Below are positions 47,319 to 58,774 of a stretch of DNA of 64,000 nt, piece by piece; position 1 is the stretch's first letter; every line of letters begins with the position of its first letter. Below the pieces are notes generated by a model that searched no databases, was not told the origin of the DNA, and worked only from the letters and a program-made list of their open reading frames with translations. The position numbers and the translations under genes are program-made. Origin of the DNA: Eumeta japonica (taxonomy: Eukaryota; Arthropoda; Insecta; Lepidoptera; Psychidae). The DNA lies in contig BGZK01000723.1 of the NCBI GenBank assembly GCA_005406025.1, forward strand, positions 62,001 to 126,000, in the 5' to 3' direction.

Positions 47319-47661
47319 ATCTTTAGTATTAAAGGCTTGATAAGGCACAAGATTGGCATGGGCAGTTCCCCATCTTTGAGGTTCAATGCCACAATTTAAA
47401 TAAATTGTAGCAACATTGATCATGCTTGCTATTTGTGTTGACAATAAATTGCAGTCTATCTTTTGACCTTTTCCTGTCTTCTCCCTGTAGTACAAAGCAG
47501 TAGTAATCGCACCAAAAGCATGAAGCCCTGTTGTTACATCAGTTATCGCTACACCAGGTTTCACAGGATTTCCATCTTTTTCTCCTGTACAATTTAAAAG
47601 ACCTCCCATAGCTGAAGCTATATATATATATATATATATATGTCAAGAAAATTAGACATTC
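47262..47661. mobile_element. Exon fragment bounded by (TA)n arrays and a terminal inverted repeat
   Basis: GAATGTCTAATTT at 47262-47274 recurs as its exact complement at 47649-47661. Inside each lies GACATATATAT and a (TA)n array (47282-47315 and 47620-47640), and between the arrays lies a single SUGCT-like exon. Over about 26 bases the two ends differ at only three positions, although the TA side is expected to match trivially. A small TIR element that picked up an exon would look like this. Two opposite copies of a TA-rich repeat on either side of a native exon would look the same. Target duplication was not identified. Confidence 0.35.
47319..47617 (-). pseudogene. SUGCT-like class III CoA-transferase exon, isolated
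   Basis: The minus-strand open frame reads MGGLLNCTGEKDGNPVKPGV and continues through AITDVTTGLHAFGAI, REKTGKGQKIDCNLLSTQ and QRWGTAHANLVPYQAFNTKD. This is the central part of family III CoA-transferases, closest to succinyl-CoA:glutarate CoA-transferase (mitochondrial, lysine/tryptophan catabolism). The Asp in AITD is at the position of the catalytic aspartate of this family. About 99 codons are intact without stops. The 5' border has a usable AG (47619-47618, or CAG at 47614-47612). At the 3' border, where the family continues DGYIVVG, the sequence becomes GATGACATATATA with no GT donor, and the TA array is read as repeated Ile-Tyr. No other SUGCT exon was found within several kb. Most likely a captured, retroposed or relic exon; a real exon with a damaged or misassembled donor is possible. 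Confidence 0.6.
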
Positions 47662-48035
47662 TTAGACAAACAAATTAGAGGTTTCTTTATTTTCTCTGTC
47701 TACTACTAAGTTTTTGGTATCTAGTGTTTAAGTAACTTTTATTGTTTTCGAATGAGGCGTCTTCCAGAAGTTAAATTGGCATTGTGTAACAAAAAGTTGT
47801 TAATGTGCATATATCTATAATGTGTCACAGCTATTTCGTTATATATTTATTATTTACTGCTAACATTGAGGCGAAATTGAGGCAATATTGAAGATTGTCA
47901 TTCTCAATGAAATATTTACTTTCGGAACAGTACCGAAGTACTTAAATGCTTTAACTCATTCTACGTTCACTCGTTTACGAATTGCTTGGATGAAATGTTT
48001 GATTTAGAGAAAAATAAGTATTTATTAATTTCAAA
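47662..48035. other. AT-rich stretch
   Basis: No upstream SUGCT exon or other coding sequence was recognised. Confidence 0.4.
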
Positions 48036-48039
48036 TTAA

Positions 48040-48335
48040 GTATGCAGTGGTCAATTTGCTTGCAACACGAAAACGTTCTGGCTCGAACGGTGTAAGTCAC
48101 CACACTCTCACGAATACGGACTCAAAGTAGCAGCTACTGTTGTTGCGTTTCGCCCACTGAGTGAGAGTTCAGATGGCCCACTCCACCCTTCATCAGATAT
48201 CCTATTTCTTCCCAAAAGACCGGCAACGCGGAAACACATTAGTGAGTCCTTTGGAGTCGTGGGTGCTCATGGTTGGCAGTGATCACCTCCTCTCTGGTGG
48301 CTCGCATCATCATTTGCTCCTTAAAATTATACGTT
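48040..48335 (+). repeat. Retroposon family A, copy 5
   Basis: TGCTTGCAACACGAAAACG, then CACCACACTCTCACGAATAC, CCCACTGAGTGAGAGTTC, CCCTTCATCAGATATCC, a GGAGTCGTGGGTGCTCATGG block and CATCATTTGCTCC, in the same order as copies 1 and 4. Confidence 0.7.
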
Positions 48336-48339
48336 TGCT

Positions 48340-50145
48340 TACGAAATATGGCTTAAATTGTTAAGATTTCATACATCTGTAAATTACTTAAAACTAATTA
48401 ATTATTTTTGTCTTTTGTCTGTGATTTTTATGACATATTCTACTCTGTGACTTCTACATGAAAAATATGTGCTATGTAAAAGTGCGTTAAACTAACTCAC
48501 TTTATTTTAACTTTTATTGAATACTTGGTCAAATGAAAGGTAACGTGTTTATAATTAATAAGTTAAATTACGCTCTGCTATCAAGTTAAAACAACAGTAT
48601 AAATAACATAACCTAACCTAAAGTATATATTTCCGCTTGCATTTGTCCTACGAATACTAATCATTCATAGAGATTTTTATTAGTATTTTATATTTTTTAT
48701 ACTATATTAAATTATTATTAATTCTTTTGTTTACTTTTTCGTTAACTTATTTTTTTTTTATTTACAAATTTCAAGAAAAGAAATAGTATCATTATTATTA
48801 TTAAGTTATTATACTCCTTCTTCTAGCAACAAAAGGAAGTATTGTCTTACATTAAAGTTAATCGTCAACATGTTCATAATTAACGTATCTCTCTCCTTAC
48901 CTTTGAGAATGTTTGAAATACACACATATTTCTATATTATAAATGGAATTTTAAAAAAGAATGGGAACTATATTTAAAAAGAGAATATATTTAGTTTGCA
49001 CCTTAAAATTACCTAGCTTATTGATGATTTAGGCATTACTATACCTAAATGTAATATCTCAAAACCACTCTATCATCATTTTCTTCAAATTATAGAGTTG
49101 ACATCCCTAATCTCTTACCATTACGTAATCGACAAATAAATACTTCGATGCCACATTAAACTTAATAGCGTTCATTGTCGACCGCAAGTACACTTGTTTT
49201 CGATTACAATAACAGAGTTTGTTATCGCGCACTTACAAGTATTCAGAGTGACGCATAAAACAGCCTACTGTCACTCACGTAATTGCGCGTGCGTGCTTGT
49301 AGAGACACTTCGCACAACTATGACTCTTGTCATACCCTCAGGGTCCGACCGACCATTTGCATCGCTGTATGCAAGCTTATAAACTATATATGAGGACAAT
49401 GTTGAAAACACATCATGAATTTTAGTTCTAGAACTATCTTAAGTGATCAATAGTTGTTTTCTTACAAAATGGAATACGAATTAAACCCGTTATACAAAAC
49501 TAAACTGACATATAACTGACATATAACATTACCATATATAAAGAACGCGTGTAAAAAGTGAACAACACGCATTCATACACACAGACACAGGAACACACCC
49601 CACACAGACAAGTACACATAACGGCTTAATGCCCAAGAGGGCACCAGTCTCTGAAAGATCAGAGAGTGAATTTATGATGCCTTAGCCATTTTTGAATAAC
49701 CTCAAGTAGATGATACCTAGATAAGAAAATACTAAAAATAGCAACAGTACACTATTGAAAAACGATATTAATTTATATTTATTTTATTTCTCTGAGTATT
49801 TGTTTTCTATTGGTTTAAGGTTCTAAGTATTTAGAAATTATAATGTCAGATTTGTATTATATATATGTATATATAATCCAAGTAATAAAATATACTTTTC
49901 CATATTGAGATTTTATATTAACTGAATTTAATTTAGAATATTATTTTTTTTTAGCATCGATATACAGACTTAAGTTATTTATAGTTATCTTGTGGAGACA
50001 TAGTAGGCACCCAAAAACTACGTTAGTGATTTCCAGATAAAATCTCAATTTGCGAATAACCACGCGGCATGTCCCGGAATAGAGACACTGAAATGTGAAA
50101 ACTCTTTATAACCTAAGGCAGTAAAAAATGACTGACTGACCGACC
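48340..50145. other. AT-rich stretch with a CA-rich patch
   Basis: 49565-49620 is an interrupted (AC)n tract. 49140-49380 is GC-richer with no frame of interest. A palindromic TATATATGTATATATA lies near 49860. No gene recognised. Confidence 0.4.
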
Positions 50146-50162
50146 GGCCAACTACGCATCAA

Positions 50163-50703
50163 GACATATCGAAGGACCAGTACGGCAGCCCGGTCGGTGC
50201 TGGCTGGGATATTGCCGGTCGACCTCCAGGTGACAGAAGCGGTACAGTCAACATTGCATGTACCCGTATTTACTAGGGGTGAGGTCGATGTGCTCGGGCG
50301 TTGGGTTGTAGGATTAAATGATTCAGGAATGGCAGAAGCGATGGATTGGGGAAAAAGGACGGGAACTATATCGTTATTTCCCAGACGTATCCGCTCGACT
50401 CAGCTCATCCTGGGTTGAGCCAGCTACTCACCGTTCATGAATGCTCAGGAAAGAGACTGAATGAAATGGGACTGAAGGAATCGAGTGTATACTTGTGTGG
50501 AGAGACGAACAAGGACTTGCACCATATTCTGTAGCTATGCCCTCTACACGACGAAATTAGGTGCTGAGAAGATGCTGAGAAAAAACGAAGTGATAAATGT
50601 GGGCTCGATTTATTACACGGATCTTGACACTACGCAGGCGAACTTCCGCAGGTTTCGGGAATCAGTGCATACTTGGCACAGATTGCGCAGCGGGCTAAAG
50701 TGA
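50163..50703 (+). pseudogene. Frameshifted LINE ORF2 C-terminus (R1/jockey-like)
   Basis: Three consecutive pieces in shifting frames read YRRTSTAARSVLAGILPVDL, then QLLTVHECSGKRLNEMGLK with SSVYLCGETNKDLHHIL, then VGSIYYTDLDTTQANFRRF with ESVHTWHRLR. This is the usual order after the reverse transcriptase in R1/jockey-type ORF2: 'ST-A--VLAG--P-DL', then 'FLT-HG-----L---G', then a C-x-C...H zinc-knuckle-like segment, then the terminal helix. Two frameshifts (about 50350-50405 and 50525-50545) and a stop break it. The C-x-C is present (LCGE lacks the expected second Cys spacing) and the final Cys is replaced by Tyr. A 3' UTR-like segment follows to about 50950. Confidence 0.7.
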
Positions 50704-51189
50704 GAAGTGAAAAAACTGAGTAACTGCTTTGTGTGGCATTACAAGCCCAATTAAGGGATAGTTGTTTCTTAGAGACAAGGAAAAGAACTAAAGAATAACT
50801 TATAAGAGGCACGAAGAAGCCATTGGACTAGATTCATCGGTGTCCAGCGCCGCTTCTGCGATTCGGCCCATATGACAAGATTGTCGGAGGGCCAATGGGA
50901 AGTCGTGTGCTGTCCCTGTGCATCAAGTGACGGGCTCAAAACGCACTGAAGCCGGAAATTCCGAAACTAACATATTTAAAAGTAGAATCCATAATTATTG
51001 CTAATTTCTGTACTTGAAGGGCAAAGGTATAAAGGTCGTGGCACACGATGTATACTTTTTCGAAATCTTTCATTTTTTTATTTGTGTGTTCTTTTTTTGT
51101 GAGTGTGATCCTCTGTTATCTTTGCTAACTGTCTCTGCACATGCCATTAAGGTATCTACTGTCTATAGCACTTTGACCAGGGTAAATAA

Positions 51190-51620
51190 TAAAATAACTA
51201 ACTTTTGCTCACGGCTCCGTCTGCGTGGACACATTAGACACACAGACACACGACACGTAATTCCTCGTTTTCTATATCAAGTAATCTTGCTATCATTGAT
51301 ACCAATCCGACCCTGTTTTCACTTAAAGTTTCGGTTTTACAATTACTTTCGATTCGGTGACATTCTCTTTTCCAATCCCGCGTCTTTCTTTTTTACAATT
51401 GCTCTCGATTACTACATATATATATATATTTATATATATCGATCCCAATTTTGATATGGATTCCGGTTTTTGTTAATTATTGCACAGAAACTAATTAATG
51501 GGAGGTATAAAATATCATACGTGTAATCCATAAAATATTGTATTTGTATGCTAAATTTCATCTAAATCTGCTCAGCCGTTAATGCGTAATTGAGCTACAA
51601 ATAACCGAACATCGACACAA
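51190..51620 (+). repeat. Family B element copy
   Basis: Head GCTCACGGCTCCGTCTGCGT, inner pyrimidine words, a TA run at 51415-51438, and the 3' block AATTTCATCTAAATCTGCTC then AGCCGTTAATGCGTAA. The 146-residue plus ORF (51014-51454) runs through it and is not a gene. Confidence 0.6.
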
Positions 51621-51744
51621 AGTATCACATTTTTAATGTCTTAGTAATAGAATATAATACTGAAAAAGACGCAATGTAAAACCTCTAGTTCTTTTTAATT
51701 TATTATGACTCTCTTATTATTAAACCATCAGTATTAATCATATA

Positions 51745-51885
51745 ATTACAATCTGATTCTTGACACTCTCTTACTTTCGTTTTCGTTCTTTTTCAACTTC
51801 TCACACCATATCTCACTCTTTCGCCTCCCTCTCAGTTCTTATCGCCTTCTTTGACGCCGTTCCTTCTTTAAACAAAGCAAGCAAT
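51745..51885 (+). other. Long pyrimidine-rich tract
   Basis: About 130 bases strongly biased to C/T on the plus strand (for example CACTCTTTCGCCTCCCTCTC). No AG-bounded exon follows. Confidence 0.5.
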
Positions 51886-51965
51886 AAGCATGACCGACAA
51901 AATAAATAAAATGAATGACTTTAAAATACAATTAAAAAAATTGTGTGCTCTAGTAATACACTAAA

Positions 51966-52415
51966 GTTCATTAAAATTAATTTAATTATCGTTGAGCTAT
52001 GAGAAAACGTATAAACGAACAGACAGTCACAAACAAAAAAGTAGCTTATGTCCGTTCCCCGGTGCCAAACTATCTCTTTGCCAAATTTCATCCAAATCAA
52101 TGCAGCAGTTTAAGGGTGACCACATAGCAGACAGACAGACAGAGACACTTGCACGTAGCTTACACATTATAAATTGGTATATTCTATTGGTACATTTAAG
52201 TTCATTAAAATTAGTTTAACTATTATTGAGCTATGAAAAAAGATACAAACGGATAGACAGACATAAACACAAGAAGTAGGCTATGTCCTTTCCCGGGACT
52301 CAAACTATTTCCATATTGAATTTCATCTAAATCGGTTCAGCGGTTTAAGCGTGAATAGGTAACTGACAGACAGCCACACTTTCGCATTTATAATGTTCGT
52401 ATGGATATCATACAT
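51966..52415 (+). repeat. Two tandem family B 3' ends, period 234 bp
   Basis: GTTCATTAAAATTA begins at 51966 and again at 52200. Each unit continues with GAGCTATGA, ACAGACA words, a 'TATGTCC.TTCCC' block, 'AATTTCATC.AAATC' and 'CAG.GGTTTAAG'. The second ends in TTTCGCATTTATAATG, the family end. The first has GACAGACAGACAGAGACAC instead. Confidence 0.75.
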
Positions 52416-52954
52416 ATCTCTAACCATAATTTCAATTTTCTGTTAGCCAATCACAGCATTTATACAAAATGTTGTTATTAGCCATTTAAAAATGTTAAAA
52501 AAAAAAAAAACTTCAAAGTATTAGAACTGTCAATATCTTTTCGGTATGTGCTTGTAGTGTACTAACAATGTCGAATCTATTGTCTATGGTACTAACAGAA
52601 TATCGACATCATGTATTGTAAACTGAAACACATTTGAAACGTACGTAAAATTGGCCAAATATCCGGAAACATTGTGCATGGCTCGACATAAAAATTCATT
52701 TTAACTCGACGGCCCAGTTAAAAACTGTAATGGTTGCGGCAATCGTTTGAAACTAACCGAGCATATTGCAGACGGTTATCGATCACGATACTTCAATAGA
52801 TTTTGATATTCTCTATACGTGCCGCTTACAAGATATGCGATCGGCAAATTAATATCATTTTCATTTTGTTTCGCTATTTGTTACAGTCTATGTTATTATA
52901 CTGAAAAGCGACATACAATAATAAACAGTGAAAGCCATTCTGCGTCGATATGTT

Positions 52955-53150
52955 GAGAAATTTTATAAGCGTTTAGAAATAAGGGACCCCCGGCGAAAAT
53001 GCGCCGTCAACCGAATGCAAAGAGCTCCCTCCCTCGTCACTGAAGAATTCGAATTTACGTCTGCGCACGAAATTCACTCCGCCGGGTGCAGGAACGAGAT
53101 AAACCTGCGACAGACGGAAGCTCGTTCGATACCGGAACGTCGTAAGCGAC
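52955..53150. other. GC-richer block, unassigned
   Basis: CCCCCGGCGAAAATGCGCCG and CTCCGCCGGGTGCAGG. The plus ORF 52928-53182 (charged, R/E-rich) is open through it but matches no known family and has no convincing exon borders. Confidence 0.25.
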
Positions 53151-53582
53151 ATAAATTACAAATGGATTCACTTACAATATAGTAAATAATAATTTATTTA
53201 TTTCTCTCTCCACAAACAGACAGCACGTTGCTAAGAGTACATTTTTATAATATAAATGGTTAATCTAGAATTGTAAGAGGCCGGCGCCTAAGTTATGCAG
53301 AGTGTCTGTATTATAGTACACCAGGGTCCCGCCCCGCAATATGTGCGCTTAAAAACGCAACGAGAAGGTCAACCGCTAAGCAGGTACTTAACAAGGCGAT
53401 ATGCAGAATTTACAGCAGTAACTTCGACATGCATTCGTACCTATAAGCAATTATTGAATAATGCAATTACTACGGCAAATGAGCTCAATTTCAAGTATCA
53501 TTATAAAGTTATGACATATGTAAAATAATTAATGGTACAGTTAAAAATCTGTTTGACTATGTAAAATAAATAATAATACACG

Positions 53583-53603
53583 TGATAATAATAATAATAA
53601 TAA
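53583..53603. repeat. (ATA)n microsatellite
   Basis: Seven ATA units, read on the minus strand as a run of tyrosines in the ORF 53501-53716. Confidence 0.85.
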
Positions 53604-53765
53604 AACAGGAAGCGGGCCGGCCGTCGTTGTCTGTGTGCCTCGCGTAGCCTCCAAGCGATCTCGTGGCGTGTTTGTCTCGCGCGACTCTTCGAAGGCACGC
53701 GTTCGACAAACCACAATGTTTAACCTAGAATTGTGTCATGGTTATATTTCTTTTGTCGTGTGTAG

Positions 53766-53845
53766 AGCGGCGGTGGTCGACGGTCAAAGCGTTGTCGTCG
53801 AACACTGAAGGCATCGGATTCGTATTCCGACCTCTAACTGATTTA
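53766..53845 (+). repeat. Possible tRNA-derived SINE head
   Basis: A-box-like GGTGGTCGACGGTCAAAGCG at 53771 and B-box-like GGATTCGTATTCCGACC at 53816. Spacing fits an RNA polymerase III promoter, but the B box carries an inserted base. Confidence 0.3.
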
Positions 53846-53849
53846 GCGA

Positions 53850-56800
53850 CGGTAGAACCATCTGTCGAGACGTGAATGGCTTAAGCAATCTCAAACTGGA
53901 TTGATCTAGCATGGAAGGGTGCATTGAGGTGACGAACCTACATTTTTCTTCGATCAGTATTGAGCCGTATTCCATCCTCCGTTATCTTCACAGTATACGT
54001 AGATCTTCCCTAATTAAGGGCTTCGTTTGATGGCGCTCAGTTTCAGAAGGGCGCGTATTTTTAGGTGGCTGGATGGACAACGGTAATACTAGGTGTACAT
54101 CTTACACCTGTGACTATCTTTGAGATCTGAGTGTTGCAGTATCTTTGAGGTCTAGTAGTCATAGCGTTATCGTTTTTTGCTCTTTGAAGAAAGGAAAAGC
54201 GCGGTGATGGGTAACCTAATTTTTATTCAAGAAATTGCACGGAAGTTGCGTAAATTGGTTCTATTACAATTAATCATCCTAACACTTTACCACATACAAT
54301 CTACCTACATGTAATTAATTCCAAGCAGTAATTTGATTATAAATTATGCTCAAGTAAATTAAATATTAAAGGTGAATAAACAGGCAATATGTACATATGT
54401 TTAAGACCTTGACAGCATAATCAGTTGGACTCATATTTGTCAGGGGACTTGAACCAGCGAATTGTACTAACGGTATTTGTTCGTGACTGTCACATTGCCG
54501 GTACAGAAAATCGCATTTAATGTAGTAATGATTGATCGACAATATAAATAAACACAACTATCATATCTGTAAAAAAAATGTAGGTCGAATAGATACGTCA
54601 ACGAAAACGGAAATCAAATCTATTATAATACAATTTAAAAGACAACAACACTCTAAACCCTCAAATATTATTCCATTTGTTTCTTGAAAATATGAAAATT
54701 CACTTATGTTTTGTATGATGTTACTGAGCATTGACGTCACTTATGACTAGAGCCCTCTGTGTTTGAAAGAAAATTTGAAGGATTCACAAAATTCATTTCC
54801 AAACGCAAATTAACTACATATTCTCTCTCAAAGCATACTTTAAAGACAGTAATATAGAACAAATAGACATCGACCGTCTTAATCGTCGCAGCATCAAAGC
54901 CCATTTGGATTGACAGATCTGACGGAATCCGGCAACGCTCATAAAACTTTTTATTCGGTATATTACCGAACGAGACAGTTTCCTTATGCGCCGGCGCCAG
55001 CGCATCTAATCGATTCGTTCGGCAGCCACGAAAGACAGGAAGACGATGCGCCTGATTAAAACATACGGCCATATACGAGGACTTACCTGTTTTAAAAAAA
55101 ATATTCACATTCTAAGGACACTATAAATATATTTCTTTTTAAATAAATCAGCTTAATTACACAAGTTAATTTGTTTCTTTACTAAGTATAAAAACTAGAC
55201 ACTAGGAAAATATGAATAAAGATATAAAAGTTAAAGAGAACAAAAAAAAATGTGAACATTGTTTTATCTCTCTATTGATAAATAAAGCTTTACGTCGCTT
55301 CAGACGGCACTACTGCAATATGACGTAACACCTAAACAGTGTCTTGGTTTGTTTATTTCAATTAGTGATTTAGTTTCATGAACAGTATTGTTATAGTTAT
55401 TTAAGGATTTCCTGCTCATATGGGACTTTATCATGTACATCAGTTATATGATTTGTCATTTTTGATTACCAACGCCCCCCTCTACCTCAGGCCAATACCA
55501 ACGCACGAGACGCGCTCAGTTCCTGAACAATTGCGGCGGCGAAACAACTAACATTTTTGTGCTGAAATTCGGTTTCGATTGTAAGCTAATTTCGCTGCAT
55601 GAAAAATGTGTAATTAAGTAATTTTTTTCAGATCAGAAACAAGAAGTGATTTAGCATAAATCGTAATAGCTCATCGATAATAGGAACTCTATTAAACACA
55701 ATCATTAACGCGGGCGAATTGGTCTACGGGTCGAAGTAAACCAACTGCGTTAATCCGCCGACACCGGACGTCGTCATAGCGTCGTTGAGTACAACCTGTG
55801 GCGCCCTGCGTAGGGCCATGACGGAGGGCCAAGGTCCGAGTGTCTCAACTCGAAACAAAGACTATGAGGAAGATCCTACAATCTTTGTATCGAAGAACAT
55901 AACGGTGTCTCAACGGTGGTGCGTGATTAAAATTTGGCACAACTTCTTATCTCATCATCTTTATTGCTTTATCGACGTTTTACGGTCAAATAAGTTGTAA
56001 CGGTTTCTACGCAGTCTTTGAAAAATGATTAGGTACGAAAAACACCGCGGGCGCGATGAGCGCGGCGCGCGTCCCGGGCGTACTCTTACTTGTTGTTGCT
56101 ATCGCGGTGAGAAAGTTTTTGAAAGCCTTAAATTTCTTTATCTCTTTATTCTTTATGAAACATCGCGTTTAAAAAGGTACAACTCGTTATCTGTATGTAA
56201 ATAGCTTCAAAGAGTTTGCGTTTAGAATTTCTTGAAATATTGAAGTCTTTACAAAATAAGGCGGTAGAGCTTTTAGCCGCCGTTTAAGAGATGGGTATAC
56301 TATTTGTACATATTTTATAATTTATATAATGAAAATTTATCACTGTACCGCTAAACAACACGAATCATTTGTAAATCATATTTTACACTGCGTCTGGGTT
56401 CGACCTCCGATAGCGGAAGCGACCTACAATAAGAAAGAAACTGGCGCCTTGTGCTGAACATACGACAAATAAGAGTGCGTCACTCGGAACGGCCGCGCGA
56501 CAGACTGACGGCCGGCCTGTGGCTTAAAGCGGGCTGTGGCTAAAGTTTGACTTTGAGGCGGACTCTGTTTCAAATTGGATTGCGATTTTTATAGAATAAC
56601 TAGCTTCTGCTTGCCGCTACATCCGCGTAGGTAAAGGGTAGCCATTCATTTATTGTGTCTATCTTATACTGGTCTCGCTTTTGATCACACTCTCAATCGC
56701 GATTCCAGTTAGAGTTTTGGTCTCGGTTTGCCTTCTGATACCGTTCCTGCGCCGTGTTCCATCTTCAGTCATGCTCGCGTTTACCATATCGTTCTTTAGC

Positions 56801-57355
56801 GTATCTTACATATTATTATTTTTTCGCGATATTAATTTCATCTCTACCAAATTTCACTCCAACTGAAGGTTCAAGAGAAACACATAAGCGATTTAGTAAA
56901 CAAATAAACGCACCTTAATCTTTGCAATAATAATTTGAACATTATAATTATTGTTATGTGCAACGAATCCACAAACGGTGTTGCCTCACAAAAATACCGC
57001 TTTACGTTCGTTCAAGAAAAATTTGAACGATCAACTAAAATCCCTTTTTCTGGCGTAACATAAAACCGTTTATAATTTACATATTAACATTACATTTTTA
57101 GCTTTTTCTTTAAGCCAGAATTTTATTTATTTTATTATATACCATCGCTTCGAAGTTGATATGAAAAACGCATTGTAAGTTAATAACTTTTTTACCTTGT
57201 TTTATTTTTTGTAAGTATCACCAGACAAAAAGGTTATTGCATTAATTCGTAATGATTTTTAAATACTAGGAAAACAGATTATTAAAAAAATATGAAAATT
57301 ACATAAACTAGGGCGTTTGAATTTGGTTACATAGATTGAATGGAACCATATACGG
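53850..57355. other. Mostly AT-rich with short CpG-rich patches, no gene recognised
   Basis: The 123-residue minus ORF 54737-55108 competes with another minus frame (54814-55005), and neither has a known domain; a CAG|GTAAGT-like sequence lies at its 5' edge. GC-rich patches occur at about 54980-55040, 55490-55560, 55700-55840, 56040-56105 and 56400-56560. Confidence 0.35.
56600..56890 (+). repeat. Family B element fragment
   Basis: AGCTTCTGCTTGCCGCTACA head and pyrimidine-periodic interior (GCTTTTGATCACACTCTCAA, TCGCGATTCCAG). It fades near AAATTTCACTCC. The ORF 56681-56866 is its reading. Confidence 0.55.
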
Positions 57356-57377
57356 ATGTATATTGATATATCAGAAC

Positions 57378-57560
57378 GGTGGTGGCTCTGGGGTAAGACT
57401 ATCAGCTTCGGATTTGAAGGTGATAGTCTTAATCAGGATTGATCCTGACGATAGGTAAATTTCACCAAAAAATATTTGCTATAAAAGAAAATACTACAGA
57501 ATTGGTGTTTTAATCAAAGCGAGTACTTGAACCCACTACAGCTAACTGACTGAGCGATAG
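57378..57560. repeat. Two convergent tRNA-like promoter segments
   Basis: On the plus strand, TGGCTCTGGGGTAAGAC (57383) and AGGATTGATCC (57435) are A- and B-box-like. On the minus strand, TCGCTCAGTCAGTTAGC (57557-57541) and TGGGTTCAAGTACTC (57535-57521) are A- and B-box-like but spaced shorter than in a real tRNA. Probably SINE-derived. Confidence 0.4.
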
Positions 57561-57894
57561 TCGAAAACGGACAGTACTGTCGCGTCGAATGTTGAATGTT
57601 GAGATGGAATACAACGAACAAACTCACTCCACGAACCGAATTAAATTAGATTTACAAAAAAAAAAACTACTTTATTAAGTTATATTAGGTATAACAACAC
57701 TCTTCCTTTTCTCTAAAAAATACATTTATCTATATTATAAATAAAAAATAAAAGCTTACTATAAATTCTTTAACTAGTAGAAGAATTCTCACGAAACTCG
57801 TTTTTTCTCATCCAAGTACTTTACTTCGTCTCTAGAAACACATATTTAAATATTAGACTTACGTATCTAATAATCACTTGGTGGTGGATAGTCA

Positions 57895-58215
57895 TGACCG
57901 TCGACATGCCTTCCCGTGACTCAATACAATTTTAGACTTCCCCGAACATTTTTCGATGAGCCCAAAGTGGGCGCACGTGAATTCGTCGCGCGGCCTGTAC
58001 ACGGCGGATCGTACAAAACACGCGGAAATGACGATGGGACCGTCTCGGCCATCTTCCGCGGGAACCGAACGCCGGGAATGAAACAATTTGTGGGAGAATC
58101 CGCGCTTTGTCTCGGCGCCGCGGCGATATTATTTTATTTCGCGTGGCGCAACCTTCGATCTCGAGATACTCGGCGGGGTTCGAGTGTCGCCGAAGTCGCT
58201 TCTTTTTGAGGGTCT
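57895..58215. promoter_or_regulatory. GC-rich complex block, enhancer or exon candidate
   Basis: About 320 bp with many CpGs. A 97-residue plus frame (57916-58209) and a second plus frame (58088-58300) stay open. The first contains REFVARPVHGGSYKTRGNDD, which looks protein-like, but no family is recognised and no splice pair was found. A conserved non-coding element is the alternative. Confidence 0.3.
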
Positions 58216-58774
58216 ATTTTTGGAAAAGAGTAAAGATCTGTATCTACTTATGCGTATATGCATTATGAAGTTATATTTATTGTCGATGATTGTATATTAA
58301 AAAAAAATTAAACTACGTTTTTTATCTTGAGTTAAAATAAATAGTAAGGCACATTTTTCCGCAATACGTAATCACATTTAATTAGGCGACTATTGGAATA
58401 ATTTTATGCGAATGCATATAAATATGTCTCGTTAACTACTTTCGAATATTTTTTATTAATTTGTTACAATATGTAACTTTATTATAAAGTAAATAATTCT
58501 CTTCGTGATGTAGTTTTGATAATTCCCCAGATAATGAAACTTATTTGACATCTTTTCGCTGGCTTACTTCCCGATGGCGGTCTCGATGCACTCTCAAATT
58601 TATTTTCTATTCACATTCATTTGTACTTTTATTATATTTCAGAACTGAGTTACTCGGTCTATGCGCTCGGAATACAAAGAGAACAACTAATTTTTAAAGA
58701 TCCGTAGTCCTTGTTAGACTATGGATTCCTGTTATAATTTGTCTCTCACCTGTCTATATCTCAAATCGCCACTC

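Noticed and set aside
51014..51454. 146-residue plus ORF
   Set aside because: Runs through a family B repeat and a TA microsatellite, ending in an Ile-Tyr run.
54440..54510. tRNA-like word GGGGACTTGAACCAGC (B box on the minus strand)
   Set aside because: No matching A box or cloverleaf on the minus strand.
54737..55108. 123-residue minus ORF with a nearby CAG|GTAAGT
   Set aside because: The donor-like site lies at the start of the ORF rather than its end, a competing minus frame exists, and no family is recognised.
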